Of a stretch of DNA of 64,000 nucleotides, positions 50,094-59,236 are shown piece by piece. How positions within the stretch are numbered: position 1 is the stretch's first letter; the number at the start of each line of letters is the position of its first letter. The notes under the pieces are model-generated. The model worked only from the letters and a program-made list of their open reading frames with translations, searched no databases and had not been told where the DNA came from. The position numbers and the translations under genes are program-made. Source of the stretch: Paraburkholderia sp. BCC1885 (lineage in GTDB: Bacteria; Pseudomonadota; Gammaproteobacteria; Burkholderiales; Burkholderiaceae); NCBI RefSeq assembly GCF_900996235.1, contig NZ_CAAJGM010000144.1, forward strand, positions 62,001 to 126,000, written 5' to 3'.

Positions 50094-52586
50094 TTATGAT
50101 TGTTGTTGCTGCAATGCCCGCAGCCGCTCCAGGGCTTCAGCATCGCGCCGGGCCTGACGGCGCCGCAAGAACGAGAACAGGCCCAGCACGATCAGCACGA
50201 GCGCGACGAGGCCTAGCGCCTTCAGCACCCAGGCAAGCGACAGCCCGAACGACGCCAGCCACCAGTCGACGCCGCGCCAGATGCCGAGATGGCCGACGTA
50301 GTACGAGTGCTCGCTGACGAGCGAATCGACCTCCTTGCCGCGAATCGAAACGAGGCTGCCCTGGATGGGCTGCTTGTCGTAGTTCGGCACGTCCAGCAGC
50401 GCGGAGACCGCGTCCTGCAGGCCGTCGGGCTGGTTGCTGACCATCATCACCACGCTGCGGCCCTCTTCCGCCGGCGACTCGAAGCCCGCCAGCACGGCGC
50501 TCACGCCCGGCCCGGTATAGGCCAGCGACAGGCGGCTCGCATCGGCATCGAGACGCGGGTTGGCATGGAACCAGCCCAGCACGCGGCCCGGCAGATCGGA
50601 CACCGAGAACTGCGCGTTGTGCTCATACGCGGCGGGCATGTACTGCGCCCAATCCTTGAGCCAGGCCTGGTCGGCGCCCGAGGCGATCACGAGCAGATCC
50701 TTGCCGGGCGGCATCGCGTCGATGCGCTGACCGCGCAGCACCGTCACGCCGCGCGCCGGATAACCGGTCGAATCGCCCATGCGGCCTATCACGGCCAGAT
50801 ACGCGCTATATTCCGCGGGACCCGCGTTGGCGCCCAACACGACGTCCGTCGTGGACAGGTCGGCCATGCGCGTGAACGGGAAACCGGCCTGGGCAAACGC
50901 GGCCAGATTCGGCATCGCCATGTAGTGCGGGTACTGCGACAGATCGATGGTCGATTCGGGATCGATCGCGCCGCGCACGTTGTCGATGATGATGTCGCGG
51001 CACTCGCCCTGCTTGATGTAGTCGTACATGTAGCGGAACTGCAACTGCGTATTCGGCTGCAGAAGCGTTTCCAGCGGCGCTTCCAGTTTCGCCTCGCGCG
51101 GCAGGCTGCTGTCGGGCAGCACTTCGGCGCGCAGCTTGCTGCCGCCTTCGATGCGTTCGAGCGGCAACAGCGGCACCGACTTCATGAACTGGTCGTTGAC
51201 GCTGAACAGCAGCGACGAGTTGACCATATAAGGTTGCGGCGTGTAGCGGTAATGCAGATCGATCGGCACGTTCGGCGCGTGCCAGCCGAACAGGTCGGGC
51301 GGCACCTGCGTGTTGATGCGGATCAGGTCCGGGCTGTAGCCCGACACGTTGAGCAGTTTCACATCGATCAGTTCTCCGAACGACACAGGCCGGTCGGTGC
51401 GCAGCCAGCGCGGCGCGTCGTAGGGCTTGCGCGGCACGAGGTCGGCGAACTGCGTGATGAGCGCGCTCGAACCCGACAGTGTCTGGCTGCCGGTAACCAG
51501 GGCGTCGGCCGCCTGCTTGAGTTCCTTGCCGTTGCGGCCCATCACCAGCAACAGCTTGCCGGTGGGATCGTTGGGGTTGGTCACGACGGCGAGCGTCGGA
51601 CCTTGCAGCGGGGCGCCCGCCAAACCCGCCTGCGCCGGATCTTCGACGATGACGACCGCGTTGCCCCTGGCAGGCACGGTGGCGATCGACACCGGGAAGT
51701 CCGCACTGCGATAGTTCGCCAATGCGCCGAACCACGACGACACGGCGCCGGCTGCCTCCAGCGCGGCCGTATCCGGGTTGCCGGCGAACACCACCGGCAG
51801 ATTCAGGCGGCGGATGTCGTGGCCGTCGAAGAAGGGCCGCGGCAGACGCGCCAGGTCGTTGGGCTGCGACAGCGGCTGGGTGTCGATGCTCAGCGTGCTG
51901 TTGTTGCTGATGTTGGCCCATAGGCTCGAATGCAACGGGTCTTCACACTGCGTGGTGTAGTGGCCGATCAATTGCAGACGCAGTTTGCTGTTCGAGGTGA
52001 ACAGGTATGGCGGCAGCGTGATCGTGCGTTGCAGGGCGGTACCGCCCGTGTTCTTCGGCACGTCGATCGAGGCGGCCACCTGGTCGTTGACCAGCACGTT
52101 GATGTGCGACACATCGGCCAGCAGCGCAGGCGAATAGGCATAGCGCAGATTCAGCCGCGCCCCGCTCACCACCTGATCGTCCCGCACGCCGACCGGCAGC
52201 GTATTGCTGCCGTCGACACCGCGCAGGTTGAGGGCGTATTGAGCGCCCAATTGCTGCAGCGTGTAGGTCACGGTGGATGAAGCCGCCGTGCCAGCCGTGG
52301 CGGCAGCGGGCGTCGCACCGTCAGCGGGCTGCGCGGATGCGCCGGATGCGCCGGATGTGGCGGACGTGGCGGATGCGGCGGCCGTCGCAGATGCACCCGA
52401 CGCGCCGTCCGCATGGGCCGTCGAAGCAGCTGCATCCGGGCGCGCCGCGGCGGCCGCCGCTTGCGCGTGCTGGGTCAGCGAGGGGGCGACGAATACGCAG
52501 CCGAGTAGCAGTGCCTGCCAAACTGGCGGCACGGTCATGCAACGCGCGAGGCGTGCCCGGGAAATGTCAGGCCGTCTTCTAAACAT
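50094..52586 (-). CDS. bcsB: BcsB, periplasmic cellulose synthase subunit (canonical copy)
   Basis: The 830-residue protein has an N-terminal export signal, an Ala/Ser/Gly-rich low-complexity stretch, then the BcsB carbohydrate-binding and flavodoxin-like repeats (TYTLQQLGAQYALNLRG near 150; SGYSPDLIRIN; FPFTRMADLSTTDVVLG) and a single C-terminal membrane helix (LVALVLIVLGLFSFL). The conserved cysteine pair appears in TQCEDPLHSSLW and KQGECRDIIIDN. BcsB accepts the glucan from BcsA on the periplasmic side. Start ATG 52586 overlaps the upstream bcsB-like gene by 8 bp. Confidence 0.9.
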   Translation of the reverse strand: MFRRRPDISRARLARCMTVPPVWQALLLGCVFVAPSLTQHAQAAAAAARPDAAASTAHADGASGASATAAASATSATSGASGASAQPADGATPAAATAGTAASSTVTYTLQQLGAQYALNLRGVDGSNTLPVGVRDDQVVSGARLNLRYAYSPALLADVSHINVLVNDQVAASIDVPKNTGGTALQRTITLPPYLFTSNSKLRLQLIGHYTTQCEDPLHSSLWANISNNSTLSIDTQPLSQPNDLARLPRPFFDGHDIRRLNLPVVFAGNPDTAALEAAGAVSSWFGALANYRSADFPVSIATVPARGNAVVIVEDPAQAGLAGAPLQGPTLAVVTNPNDPTGKLLLVMGRNGKELKQAADALVTGSQTLSGSSALITQFADLVPRKPYDAPRWLRTDRPVSFGELIDVKLLNVSGYSPDLIRINTQVPPDLFGWHAPNVPIDLHYRYTPQPYMVNSSLLFSVNDQFMKSVPLLPLERIEGGSKLRAEVLPDSSLPREAKLEAPLETLLQPNTQLQFRYMYDYIKQGECRDIIIDNVRGAIDPESTIDLSQYPHYMAMPNLAAFAQAGFPFTRMADLSTTDVVLGANAGPAEYSAYLAVIGRMGDSTGYPARGVTVLRGQRIDAMPPGKDLLVIASGADQAWLKDWAQYMPAAYEHNAQFSVSDLPGRVLGWFHANPRLDADASRLSLAYTGPGVSAVLAGFESPAEEGRSVVMMVSNQPDGLQDAVSALLDVPNYDKQPIQGSLVSIRGKEVDSLVSEHSYYVGHLGIWRGVDWWLASFGLSLAWVLKALGLVALVLIVLGLFSFLRRRQARRDAEALERLRALQQQQS

Positions 52587-55014
52587 GAGAATCTTTTCGT
52601 CCTTCTTCACGTTGCGATGCCTGGGGAATGTCCAGGTCCAATCGGTGCAGGGCACGCCGGTGCAGAAACACGCCGCCGAGCAAACCTATGAGCACGACGC
52701 TGACGAGCGTCGCCATGAGCAGCAGCAGAATGTGGCTCGCAAAGAACCACTCGAGCGCGAGCCCAAGCGGCAAGGAGCCGATGTAATAGCTTTGATCCCT
52801 GCTGAGGGTGGTCAGCGCGCCGTCGTGCACGACCGCGAGATTGCCGTTGATCTTGTCGTCCGGACGCCGCGTGATGAGGTAGCGGTTGGCTTGCAGCACG
52901 CTCACGACGGCATCGAGGCCGCCCGGCGTATTACCCGATACCACCACCGCGCTGCGGCCGCCGGCCAGCGGCGAGCGCAGGCCGGCCACCATGCCGTCAT
53001 GGTCGTCGCTGCTATACAGCGCGGCGATGGCGGCGGCGCGCTGGGCGCGCGCCTGACCGCCCGTCAGCCGTTCCCATAAGCCGCTGATTGCGCCGCTGAT
53101 TCCGCTGCTGATCCCGCCACTCGAGGCAGGTGCGGGAGTAAAGAAACCGCGCGGCAGATCGTCATGCCATGCCTTGAGCAAGGGCTGGTTGTCGCCCGAC
53201 GCCAGCACCAGCAGGTCTTTGTGGCGCAGCGCGTCGACCTCGCCCGCATCGCCCACCGTCACACCCAGCACCGGATAACCCGTCGCCTGGCCCATGCTGC
53301 CCATCAGCGTCAGGTAAGCGGAGTAGTCGTCGGCAACCGGCCGTCCGGGCAGGATGACGGCTGTCTCGGACAGATCGGCCATGCGCGTGAAAGGAAAGCC
53401 CGCGTCGCCGAACGCGCGCAGATCCGGCATGGCGGCGTAACGCGGCAGATGCGAAATGTCGATGGTCGAAGTGGGATCGATGGCGCTCAGGAGAGGGCCG
53501 CCAGGCAGATCTTCCCAGTTGTCTTTGGTCGCGACCGACTCGTAGCGATAGTCGAATTGCAGTGTCGTCAACGGCGGCAGCAAATAGGTAGGAATGCGCA
53601 TCACCGCATTGCCGTCCGAGGCGTCGCCGGGCAGCGGCATAGCCTGGATCGGCGTGGTGCCGGCCAGCACGCGCAATTCCGACTGCGTCGACTCCGGCCG
53701 CGCCGTATAGCGGTAATGCAGGTTCAGGACCGCCCCGCTGTTGTCGAAGCCGAACAGACCCGGCGGCAGACGCAGGTTCACGCTGATCGCCCCAGGCCGA
53801 AGGCCCTGCACCGTGAAGCGGCTCGCCGGCAGCAGTTCGCCCAACTGCACCGGCCGATCGGCCGGCAGCCAGTTCGGTGCGTCATACGGCTTGCGCGGCG
53901 CCACGGCAATCGGTGCATCGAGCTTGACCCGGGCACCCGTCAGCGCTTTCGAACCAAGCACCAGCGCCATCGCCGCCTGGCGAATTTGCGCCTCGTCGCG
54001 GCCGGTGACCAGCAACAGCTTGCCGTTCACGTCGTTGGGATTGGGTACGACGGCGAGCGTGGGTCCGTCCACGGCGGGCAGCATCAAGCCCGGCAATTCG
54101 CCCGGCAGCGCCAGTACCACGGCATGCCCATGCGCGGGTATCGCGCCGAGGCTCGCGGAGAAATGCGCGCCGCGATAGCCCGCCTGGGCGCCCAGCCACG
54201 AGGTCACGATGCCCGCGGCTTCGAGGCGCCGCGCGCGCGGCGCCGGCGGCAGAACGACGGGCAGGTCCGCCCGGCGCACGTCGCGCACATCGAGGAACGG
54301 CGCGGGCAGTTGCGACAGGTCGCTCGGCACCGGCGTCGGCACCACGGTCAGTTCAAGCGCGCTATCCGGCCCCGCCTTCAACCACAGGTCGGAACTCAGC
54401 GGATGGCTGCCCTGATCGCTAGCCTTGCTATGAGCGATCAACTGGAGATTCAACTGATTGAATTCCGCCAGCAACGAGACGGGCAACTCCACCGTCAGAC
54501 GCGCGGAGGTCCGCGGCGCCGGTTGCGGCAAGGCAATGGTCGCCGCCACGACGCTGTTGAGCAGCACATTGAGATGCGACAGCGCGGGCAGCAATGCGGG
54601 CGAATAACTGTAGTCCAGCACCAGCCGCGCGCCGACTACGCGCTCGTCGGGACGCAGGCCGAAGTCCATGCCGGCATAGGCTTCCTCGCCGAGCAAGCTC
54701 AGTCCCTGCTCGGCGTTTTGCCGCAGCAGCGGGATGCGGTAGGTGTAGGCGTCGGACGGCGGCGTGGCGCCGGCATCCGGCTGCGAGCCTGGCTGGGCCG
54801 CATCCGCCGGGACAGCCGATGCGGGCATCTGCAAGGCGGGCGCCTGAATGGCGGACGAAGATGCGGACAACGATGCAGCCGGCAGCGCAGCGGCAGCCGG
54901 CGCAGCACCCGCCGATGCCCCACCCGCGCCGAGCAGCAGCGCGCAGCAGCATAGCGCGCCGATCCGGCGCGAGCTCGTCAACGAGCGCGAAAGAAACAGG
55001 TAACCGGCACTCAC
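52579..55014 (-). CDS. Diverged BcsB paralogue
   Basis: The 811-residue protein follows the BcsB plan: signal region, YRIPLLRQNAEQGLSL, two flavodoxin-like/CBD repeats, FPFTRMADLSETAVILPG and a C-terminal membrane helix (HILLLLMATLVSVVLIGLLGG). It shares order and many motifs with the next gene, yet the positions of the conserved cysteines are replaced (IAHSKASDQG, ATKDNWEDL). It may be a second scaffold or act in acetylation. The start is GTG at 55014, overlapping the bcsA stop (GTGA). Two tandem bcsB genes in one operon are unusual. Confidence 0.85.
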   Translation of the reverse strand: MSAGYLFLSRSLTSSRRIGALCCCALLLGAGGASAGAAPAAAALPAASLSASSSAIQAPALQMPASAVPADAAQPGSQPDAGATPPSDAYTYRIPLLRQNAEQGLSLLGEEAYAGMDFGLRPDERVVGARLVLDYSYSPALLPALSHLNVLLNSVVAATIALPQPAPRTSARLTVELPVSLLAEFNQLNLQLIAHSKASDQGSHPLSSDLWLKAGPDSALELTVVPTPVPSDLSQLPAPFLDVRDVRRADLPVVLPPAPRARRLEAAGIVTSWLGAQAGYRGAHFSASLGAIPAHGHAVVLALPGELPGLMLPAVDGPTLAVVPNPNDVNGKLLLVTGRDEAQIRQAAMALVLGSKALTGARVKLDAPIAVAPRKPYDAPNWLPADRPVQLGELLPASRFTVQGLRPGAISVNLRLPPGLFGFDNSGAVLNLHYRYTARPESTQSELRVLAGTTPIQAMPLPGDASDGNAVMRIPTYLLPPLTTLQFDYRYESVATKDNWEDLPGGPLLSAIDPTSTIDISHLPRYAAMPDLRAFGDAGFPFTRMADLSETAVILPGRPVADDYSAYLTLMGSMGQATGYPVLGVTVGDAGEVDALRHKDLLVLASGDNQPLLKAWHDDLPRGFFTPAPASSGGISSGISGAISGLWERLTGGQARAQRAAAIAALYSSDDHDGMVAGLRSPLAGGRSAVVVSGNTPGGLDAVVSVLQANRYLITRRPDDKINGNLAVVHDGALTTLSRDQSYYIGSLPLGLALEWFFASHILLLLMATLVSVVLIGLLGGVFLHRRALHRLDLDIPQASQREEGRKDSHV

Positions 55015-57257
55015 GATTGCCTGGTTCCCAGATCGCTAACCGGTTCCACCGACGCACGCGCGAGGCGTTCACGTCCACCCAGGAACAGATGCCGGAACAA
55101 TTCCCCGAAGCCGCGCACGCCCACGCCGAGAACCTCGAACAGGCTGCGCAGCGGCCGGTCGGGACGATATTTGCCCCACGAGGCAATCCAGCTATCGGCG
55201 CGCGAAAACGTCACGCCGATCCAGGCGCGTTCCTGGGCGATCGTCAGAGGCGGAAAGCTCACGCCGATCGCCTGGCCGCGGCACACCTGCACTTCGGCCG
55301 GGAAAATGCTCTCGATGTTGTCGCGGATCACCGCAACCGCGATGTGCTCGCCGCGCTCCGGCAACGGCTCGCCTTCCGGCAGCACCAGTCCAAGGCCACC
55401 GTGCGAATAGTCGCTGGTCAGACAATCGATGCGGCGTCCGTCCGCCAGAATCACGGCGGCCGGCAGCTCGATCTGGACGCGCGGCGCGAGACGCAATTGC
55501 CTCGATTCGCTCGCCACACCCGCCGCCGCGCTGAGGTTCATGATGTTGTAGGTGACCCAGACCAGGTTGAACAGAATGCTGGTCGCCGCGGGCCAGCCGG
55601 GACTGCGGATCAGCCCCGCCACGCCAAACGCAAAGCCGGTCAGGTTGATGAGCAGCAGCACGATGTACGGCCGGGCCATCGCCCAGTCGAGGAACGACTG
55701 GCGGATCACCCCACCCTTGGACGTCACGTTGAAACCCTTGCTGCCGGGAAACAGCACCGCCTGCAGCGCCGGCACGATGACGTACCAGGCCAGCACCGTT
55801 TCGTAGACCTCGCTCCAGAACGAATGGCGGAAGCGCCCCTGAATGCGCGACGCGCCGATGCTTGAAATAACGAGGTGCGGCACGGCATAGGCGAGGACCA
55901 TCAGCGCCGAGGCATGAAACACCTGCGCGCCGAAGAACAGATACGCCATCGGCGTAATCAGAAACACGATGCGCGGCAAGCCGAAGAAGAAGTGCATCAT
56001 CGCGCTCAGGTAACACAGCCGCTGCGGCAGCGTCAGCCCCGCTATCAGGAGCGGATTGAAGCGGCGGAAGATTTCCGCCATGCCGCGCGCCCAGCGGATG
56101 CGCTGACCGACGTGCCGCCCCAGGCTCTCGGTGGCGAGACCGGCCGCCTGCGGAATGGCGAGATACCCGGTGTTGTAGCCCTTCATGCTCATCTTGAGCG
56201 CGGTCAACGCATCTTCGGTGACGCTTTCGGTCGCCACGCCGCCCACTTCTTCCAGCGCCGAACGGCGCAGCACCGCGCACGAACCGCAGAAAAAGGCGGC
56301 ATTCCACAAATCGTTGCCGTTCTGCAGCACGCCGTAGAACAGGTCGCCTTCGTTGGGCACCTTGCGGAAGGTTTCCAGATTGCGTTCGAAGGGATCGGGC
56401 GAATAGAAGACGTGCGGCGTCTGCACCATCGCCATCTTCGGATCTTTCAGGAACCAGCCCATGCAGACTTGCAGGAACGAGCGCGTGGTGACGTGATCGC
56501 AGTCGAACACCGCGATGTACTCGCCGCTGGTTTTGGGCAGCGCCGCGTTGAGGTTGCCCGCCTTGGCATGCGCGTTGTTCGGCCGGGTCAGATAGTCGAC
56601 GCCGGCCTGCGCGCAGAATTGCCGGAACTCCTCCCGGCGTCCATCGTCGAGCACGTAGACGCGCAGCTTCTCCGCCGGCCAGTCGAGCAGCGTCGCGGCC
56701 AGCACGGCCTGCCGCACGACCTGCAGCGGCTCATTGAAGGTAGGAATGTACACGTCCACCGTCGGCCATTCGGCGCTGTCGGCGGGCAACGGCACAGGGC
56801 GGCGATGCAACGGCCAGAGCGTCTGAAAGTAGCTGCATAACAGCATCAGCACCGCGTAGCCTTCGGCGAGCAGCAGCAGATAGCCGAAGGTCATGTCGAG
56901 CGGGCTGCTGAAGGACAGGGTCTGCGTCACGCGCCAGTACAGATAGCGCAACGAGACGAATACCGACAACGCCACCATCGACACGGTGATGATCCTGCCG
57001 CGAACCCGGTTCAGCAGAACCGCGACGATCATGCAGAGGATGCCAAACGTCCATTGCTTCGACACCGCCAGATTGACCGTCATCGCAGACGTGAAGAGCA
57101 GCGCGGCCAGCAGCGTCACCGCCAGCCGCAGCCAGTTCGAGGGCAGCAGCGAGGTCCCGGCTCTCAGGAGTGTGTCGTCCCAGTCGCCGGCGTCGTCGCT
57201 CTGGCCTGAGTTGGGAATGGGCGCGGGCCGCTTCTGCCAGTATTTGATTTGTGCCAT
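55011..57257 (-). CDS. bcsA: Cellulose synthase catalytic subunit BcsA with PilZ domain
   Basis: The 748-residue GT2 synthase has membrane helices on both sides of a catalytic core with Asp204/205 (LDDG), DCDH (252-255), TED (347-349) and QRIRW (385-389), all needed for processive beta-1,4-glucan synthesis from UDP-glucose. A PilZ domain follows with RLAPR (589-593) and DYSHGG (616-621), the RxxxR and DxSxxG c-di-GMP motifs, so allosteric activation by c-di-GMP appears intact. Its ribosome site AGGAGA overlaps the stop codon of the bcsQ remnant. Confidence 0.95.
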   Translation of the reverse strand: MAQIKYWQKRPAPIPNSGQSDDAGDWDDTLLRAGTSLLPSNWLRLAVTLLAALLFTSAMTVNLAVSKQWTFGILCMIVAVLLNRVRGRIITVSMVALSVFVSLRYLYWRVTQTLSFSSPLDMTFGYLLLLAEGYAVLMLLCSYFQTLWPLHRRPVPLPADSAEWPTVDVYIPTFNEPLQVVRQAVLAATLLDWPAEKLRVYVLDDGRREEFRQFCAQAGVDYLTRPNNAHAKAGNLNAALPKTSGEYIAVFDCDHVTTRSFLQVCMGWFLKDPKMAMVQTPHVFYSPDPFERNLETFRKVPNEGDLFYGVLQNGNDLWNAAFFCGSCAVLRRSALEEVGGVATESVTEDALTALKMSMKGYNTGYLAIPQAAGLATESLGRHVGQRIRWARGMAEIFRRFNPLLIAGLTLPQRLCYLSAMMHFFFGLPRIVFLITPMAYLFFGAQVFHASALMVLAYAVPHLVISSIGASRIQGRFRHSFWSEVYETVLAWYVIVPALQAVLFPGSKGFNVTSKGGVIRQSFLDWAMARPYIVLLLINLTGFAFGVAGLIRSPGWPAATSILFNLVWVTYNIMNLSAAAGVASESRQLRLAPRVQIELPAAVILADGRRIDCLTSDYSHGGLGLVLPEGEPLPERGEHIAVAVIRDNIESIFPAEVQVCRGQAIGVSFPPLTIAQERAWIGVTFSRADSWIASWGKYRPDRPLRSLFEVLGVGVRGFGELFRHLFLGGRERLARASVEPVSDLGTRQS

Positions 57258-57269
57258 AAAAAAGCTCTC

Positions 57270-57365
57270 CTAGCGCGTGCGCCGGTTCGGCACGACGCGC
57301 AGGTTCGCGGCTATCGTGATTTGACTCAGGTCGCCGTGGGCGGAAATAACCGCGACGAGGCTCAT
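57270..57365 (-). pseudogene. bcsQ: bcsQ remnant (first 31 codons of a MinD-like ATPase)
   Basis: A 31-codon frame begins with MSLVAVISAHGDLSQITIAANL, cut short here to its key part: VAVISAHG aligns with the VAVVSAKGG start of BcsQ/WssA and ITIAANL with the helix after the P-loop, but the KGGVGKT nucleotide loop is lost and the frame ends at codon 32. It overlaps the bcsP stop by ATGA exactly as an intact bcsQ would, and bcsA starts 13 bp later. The rest of bcsQ has been deleted. It may survive as a coupling leader between bcsP and bcsA. Confidence 0.75.
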
Positions 57366-57703
57366 GACGTCTGGCGTGGCGCGACGTCCGCCTGAGATGT
57401 ATCCCCGTCCAGCAGACGCGCAAACACACTGCGCAATGCGGCAGGCTGTTCTGCATCGACGACAGGATCGGGACGAGGCTGAAGGACAGGCTGTTCGGGT
57501 GGAGTCGGCAAGACCGGTGCGGATTCGAGTGCAGCCTCGCAAGCCGCATCGTCCAGCCAGGTCGCGACAGGCGCCGGCTCGGCCTGCGTGGGCCAACGCT
57601 CGCGCCCGCCTTGCGCCCGCTCCGTTTGTCCCACTTCCTGATAATGCGACGGGCTGACGCCCAAGGTCTGAAACAGATTCGAAATATCCGATGCACCGCT
57701 CAT
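57362..57703 (-). CDS. bcsP: BcsP/BcsR-like small cellulose operon protein
   Basis: The 113-residue protein starts with DISNLFQTLGVSPSHYQEV, the short N-terminal motif of BcsR/BcsP proteins (DDIxxLFxxFGxxxxxYxEI), followed by a proline-rich region and a C-terminal LRSVFARL helix. BcsR/P proteins tune synthase assembly together with BcsQ. As first gene of the operon it still overlaps the bcsQ remnant by 4 bp, so the ancestral order bcsP-bcsQ-bcsA is visible. Confidence 0.8.
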   Translation of the reverse strand: MSGASDISNLFQTLGVSPSHYQEVGQTERAQGGRERWPTQAEPAPVATWLDDAACEAALESAPVLPTPPEQPVLQPRPDPVVDAEQPAALRSVFARLLDGDTSQADVAPRQTS

Positions 57704-57736
57704 ACGTCATCCCCGTCGTATTTGGCCATATTGTCT

Positions 57737-57769
57737 GCAGATTGCATCGTGCGCTACCGCACAATCTGC
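57737..57769. promoter_or_regulatory. Inverted repeat upstream of bcsP
   Basis: GCAGATTG (57737-57744) and CAATCTGC (57762-57769) are perfect 8-bp inverted repeats, with an inner GTGCG/CGCAC pair. The element lies 34-66 bp before the bcsP start, where a repressor or activator would act. Confidence 0.5.
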
Positions 57770-58050
57770 TGTAATTTCTACTTACTGAATACGAAAACCG
57801 TTGTTCCCGTCTCTCCCGGGGACTTGTCGTGATATTCGCAAATCGCGGATCGATGCTCGATCCTTTACCGGCATGCTGGAAAGGCGCGGCCCATCGTTGA
57901 TTTTGTGGGCCGAAACAGACTGCCGGGGCGCGATAATGCGCCCGCCTCGGGCAAGTCAGGTCCTCGCCATTTGCGATGCAAACCTATGATTCGTAAGGGA
58001 GCCATGCCATCGTCGATGGCGGCGCACATTGTAGCAGCGGAATTTAATGC

Positions 58051-58076
58051 GCGGCCCTAAACAATTTAAGGGCCGC
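58051..58076. terminator. Hairpin with terminator-like stem
   Basis: GCGGCCCT and AGGGCCGC pair over 8 bp with additional A/T pairing in the loop. No T-run follows on either strand. It separates the hydrolase operon from the cellulose operon and could be a terminator or boundary element. Confidence 0.35.
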
Positions 58077-58261
58077 CACGAAATTTATCTGCGGGTAATG
58101 CTTCTATATATCGGCCATCTGGAAGCAAAATGAAGTGCTTATCGGCGCAGTTTCATCAAGTCAAACGTTTGCTTTTTATTTGCCGGCCGTTTTTATCTTC
58201 AGATCTTTACTATTGACCGATATTGCGGAGCGGCTGAAACCCGCGATTTGGGTTTTCAAAG

Positions 58262-58282
58262 CGGGCGCCAGTGTTGCGCCCG
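58262..58282 (-). terminator. Possible terminator after the hydrolase gene
   Basis: CGGGCGC and GCGCCCG form a perfect 7-bp stem with a 7-base loop, 30 bp beyond the stop of the leftward hydrolase gene. The downstream T content is modest (CTTTGAAAA), so confidence is limited. Confidence 0.4.
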
Positions 58283-58314
58283 TCCGACTCCGTTAACGCC
58301 AAACTGCCGCCCGA

Positions 58315-59208
58315 TTACCGCGCGCTTCGTTCCGCCAGCGCGATGATTGCGTCTGCGAATGCCTGCGGCGCCTCTTGCGGCACGTTATGACCCGCACCCG
58401 GGATAACCCGATGCTCGTGAGGCCCCTTGAAACGCTTCGCATGGCTCGCGCTGCCAGCGGGCCGGATGCCGTCATCCCCGCCGTCGATGGTAATGGCGGG
58501 CACGCCGATATCCGGCCGGCGTGCCAACTGTGCCTCGATCGCTTCGAACGCCGGATCGCCCTCCACCAGGCCATAACGTTGCCGGTAGGAATGGATCACG
58601 ACATCCACGAAGTCCGGGTTATCGAAGGCTGGAGCGGTCTTCGCGAAAACGGCGTCGTCGAAAGCCCAGGTGGGCGACCAGAGTTGCCACAGCAGCCGGC
58701 AAAACGACGCCGCATCTTTGGCGAGCCCGGCACGGCCGCGTTCGCTATGGAAATAATACTGATACCAGAGGCGATGCTCATTATCCGGCGTGTCCGGCGT
58801 GAGCGCGCCCGCGATGTCGTGGATGTTATAGCTGCCGCACGAGACCAGTCCCGTCACGCGCTCGGGCCACAGCGCCGAGACGACGCACGCGCCACGCCCG
58901 CCCCAATCGTAGCCGGCCAGAATCGCCGCGGGAATCGACAGCGCATCGAGAAGCGCCAACACATCCGCACCGAGCGCGGCCTGCTGTCCCGAGCGCGGCG
59001 TGGCGGATGAAACAAAACGCGTCGCGCCGAAGCCCCGCAAATAAGGCACGATCACGCGCGCGCCCGCCGCGGCGAGAATTTTCGACACCTCCGTATAGGC
59101 GTGAATATCGTACGGAAAGCCGTGCAGAAGCACGACCGGCCAGCCGCCCGGCTCGCCTTCCTCCACATAGGCAATGTTCAACGAACCTGCGTTGATACTC
59201 CTGATCAT
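58315..59208 (-). CDS. Alpha/beta hydrolase, epoxide hydrolase/dehalogenase-like
   Basis: The 297-residue protein has the alpha/beta-hydrolase oxyanion motif LLHGFPYD, an aspartate nucleophile Asp101 in GYDWGG, a variable cap (about 140-220) and the catalytic His in GAGHNVPQ. An Asp nucleophile points to epoxide hydrolases or haloalkane dehalogenases rather than esterases. It is the last gene of the LysR-linked operon, 28 bp after the MFS gene. Confidence 0.85.
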   Translation of the reverse strand: MIRSINAGSLNIAYVEEGEPGGWPVVLLHGFPYDIHAYTEVSKILAAAGARVIVPYLRGFGATRFVSSATPRSGQQAALGADVLALLDALSIPAAILAGYDWGGRGACVVSALWPERVTGLVSCGSYNIHDIAGALTPDTPDNEHRLWYQYYFHSERGRAGLAKDAASFCRLLWQLWSPTWAFDDAVFAKTAPAFDNPDFVDVVIHSYRQRYGLVEGDPAFEAIEAQLARRPDIGVPAITIDGGDDGIRPAGSASHAKRFKGPHEHRVIPGAGHNVPQEAPQAFADAIIALAERSAR

Positions 59209-59236
59209 GATGCGCTCCGTTGAATTCGAAATCGGT

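Larger units (their letters stand above)
57704..58314. promoter_or_regulatory. Upstream region of the cellulose operon
   Basis: This 611-bp gap has lower GC than its surroundings and no convincing gene. It carries an inverted repeat at 57737-57769 close to bcsP, a GC-rich hairpin at 58051-58076 and a hairpin at 58262-58282 just past the hydrolase gene. It presumably holds the bcs promoter; I could not settle on a specific -10/-35 pair. Confidence 0.5.

Noticed and set aside
57758..57769. A fourth copy of the island motif before bcsP (CCGCACAATC is shared with 30588-30597)
   Set aside because: Only part of the motif matches, the last positions differ, and the cellulose operon has no functional link; probably chance.
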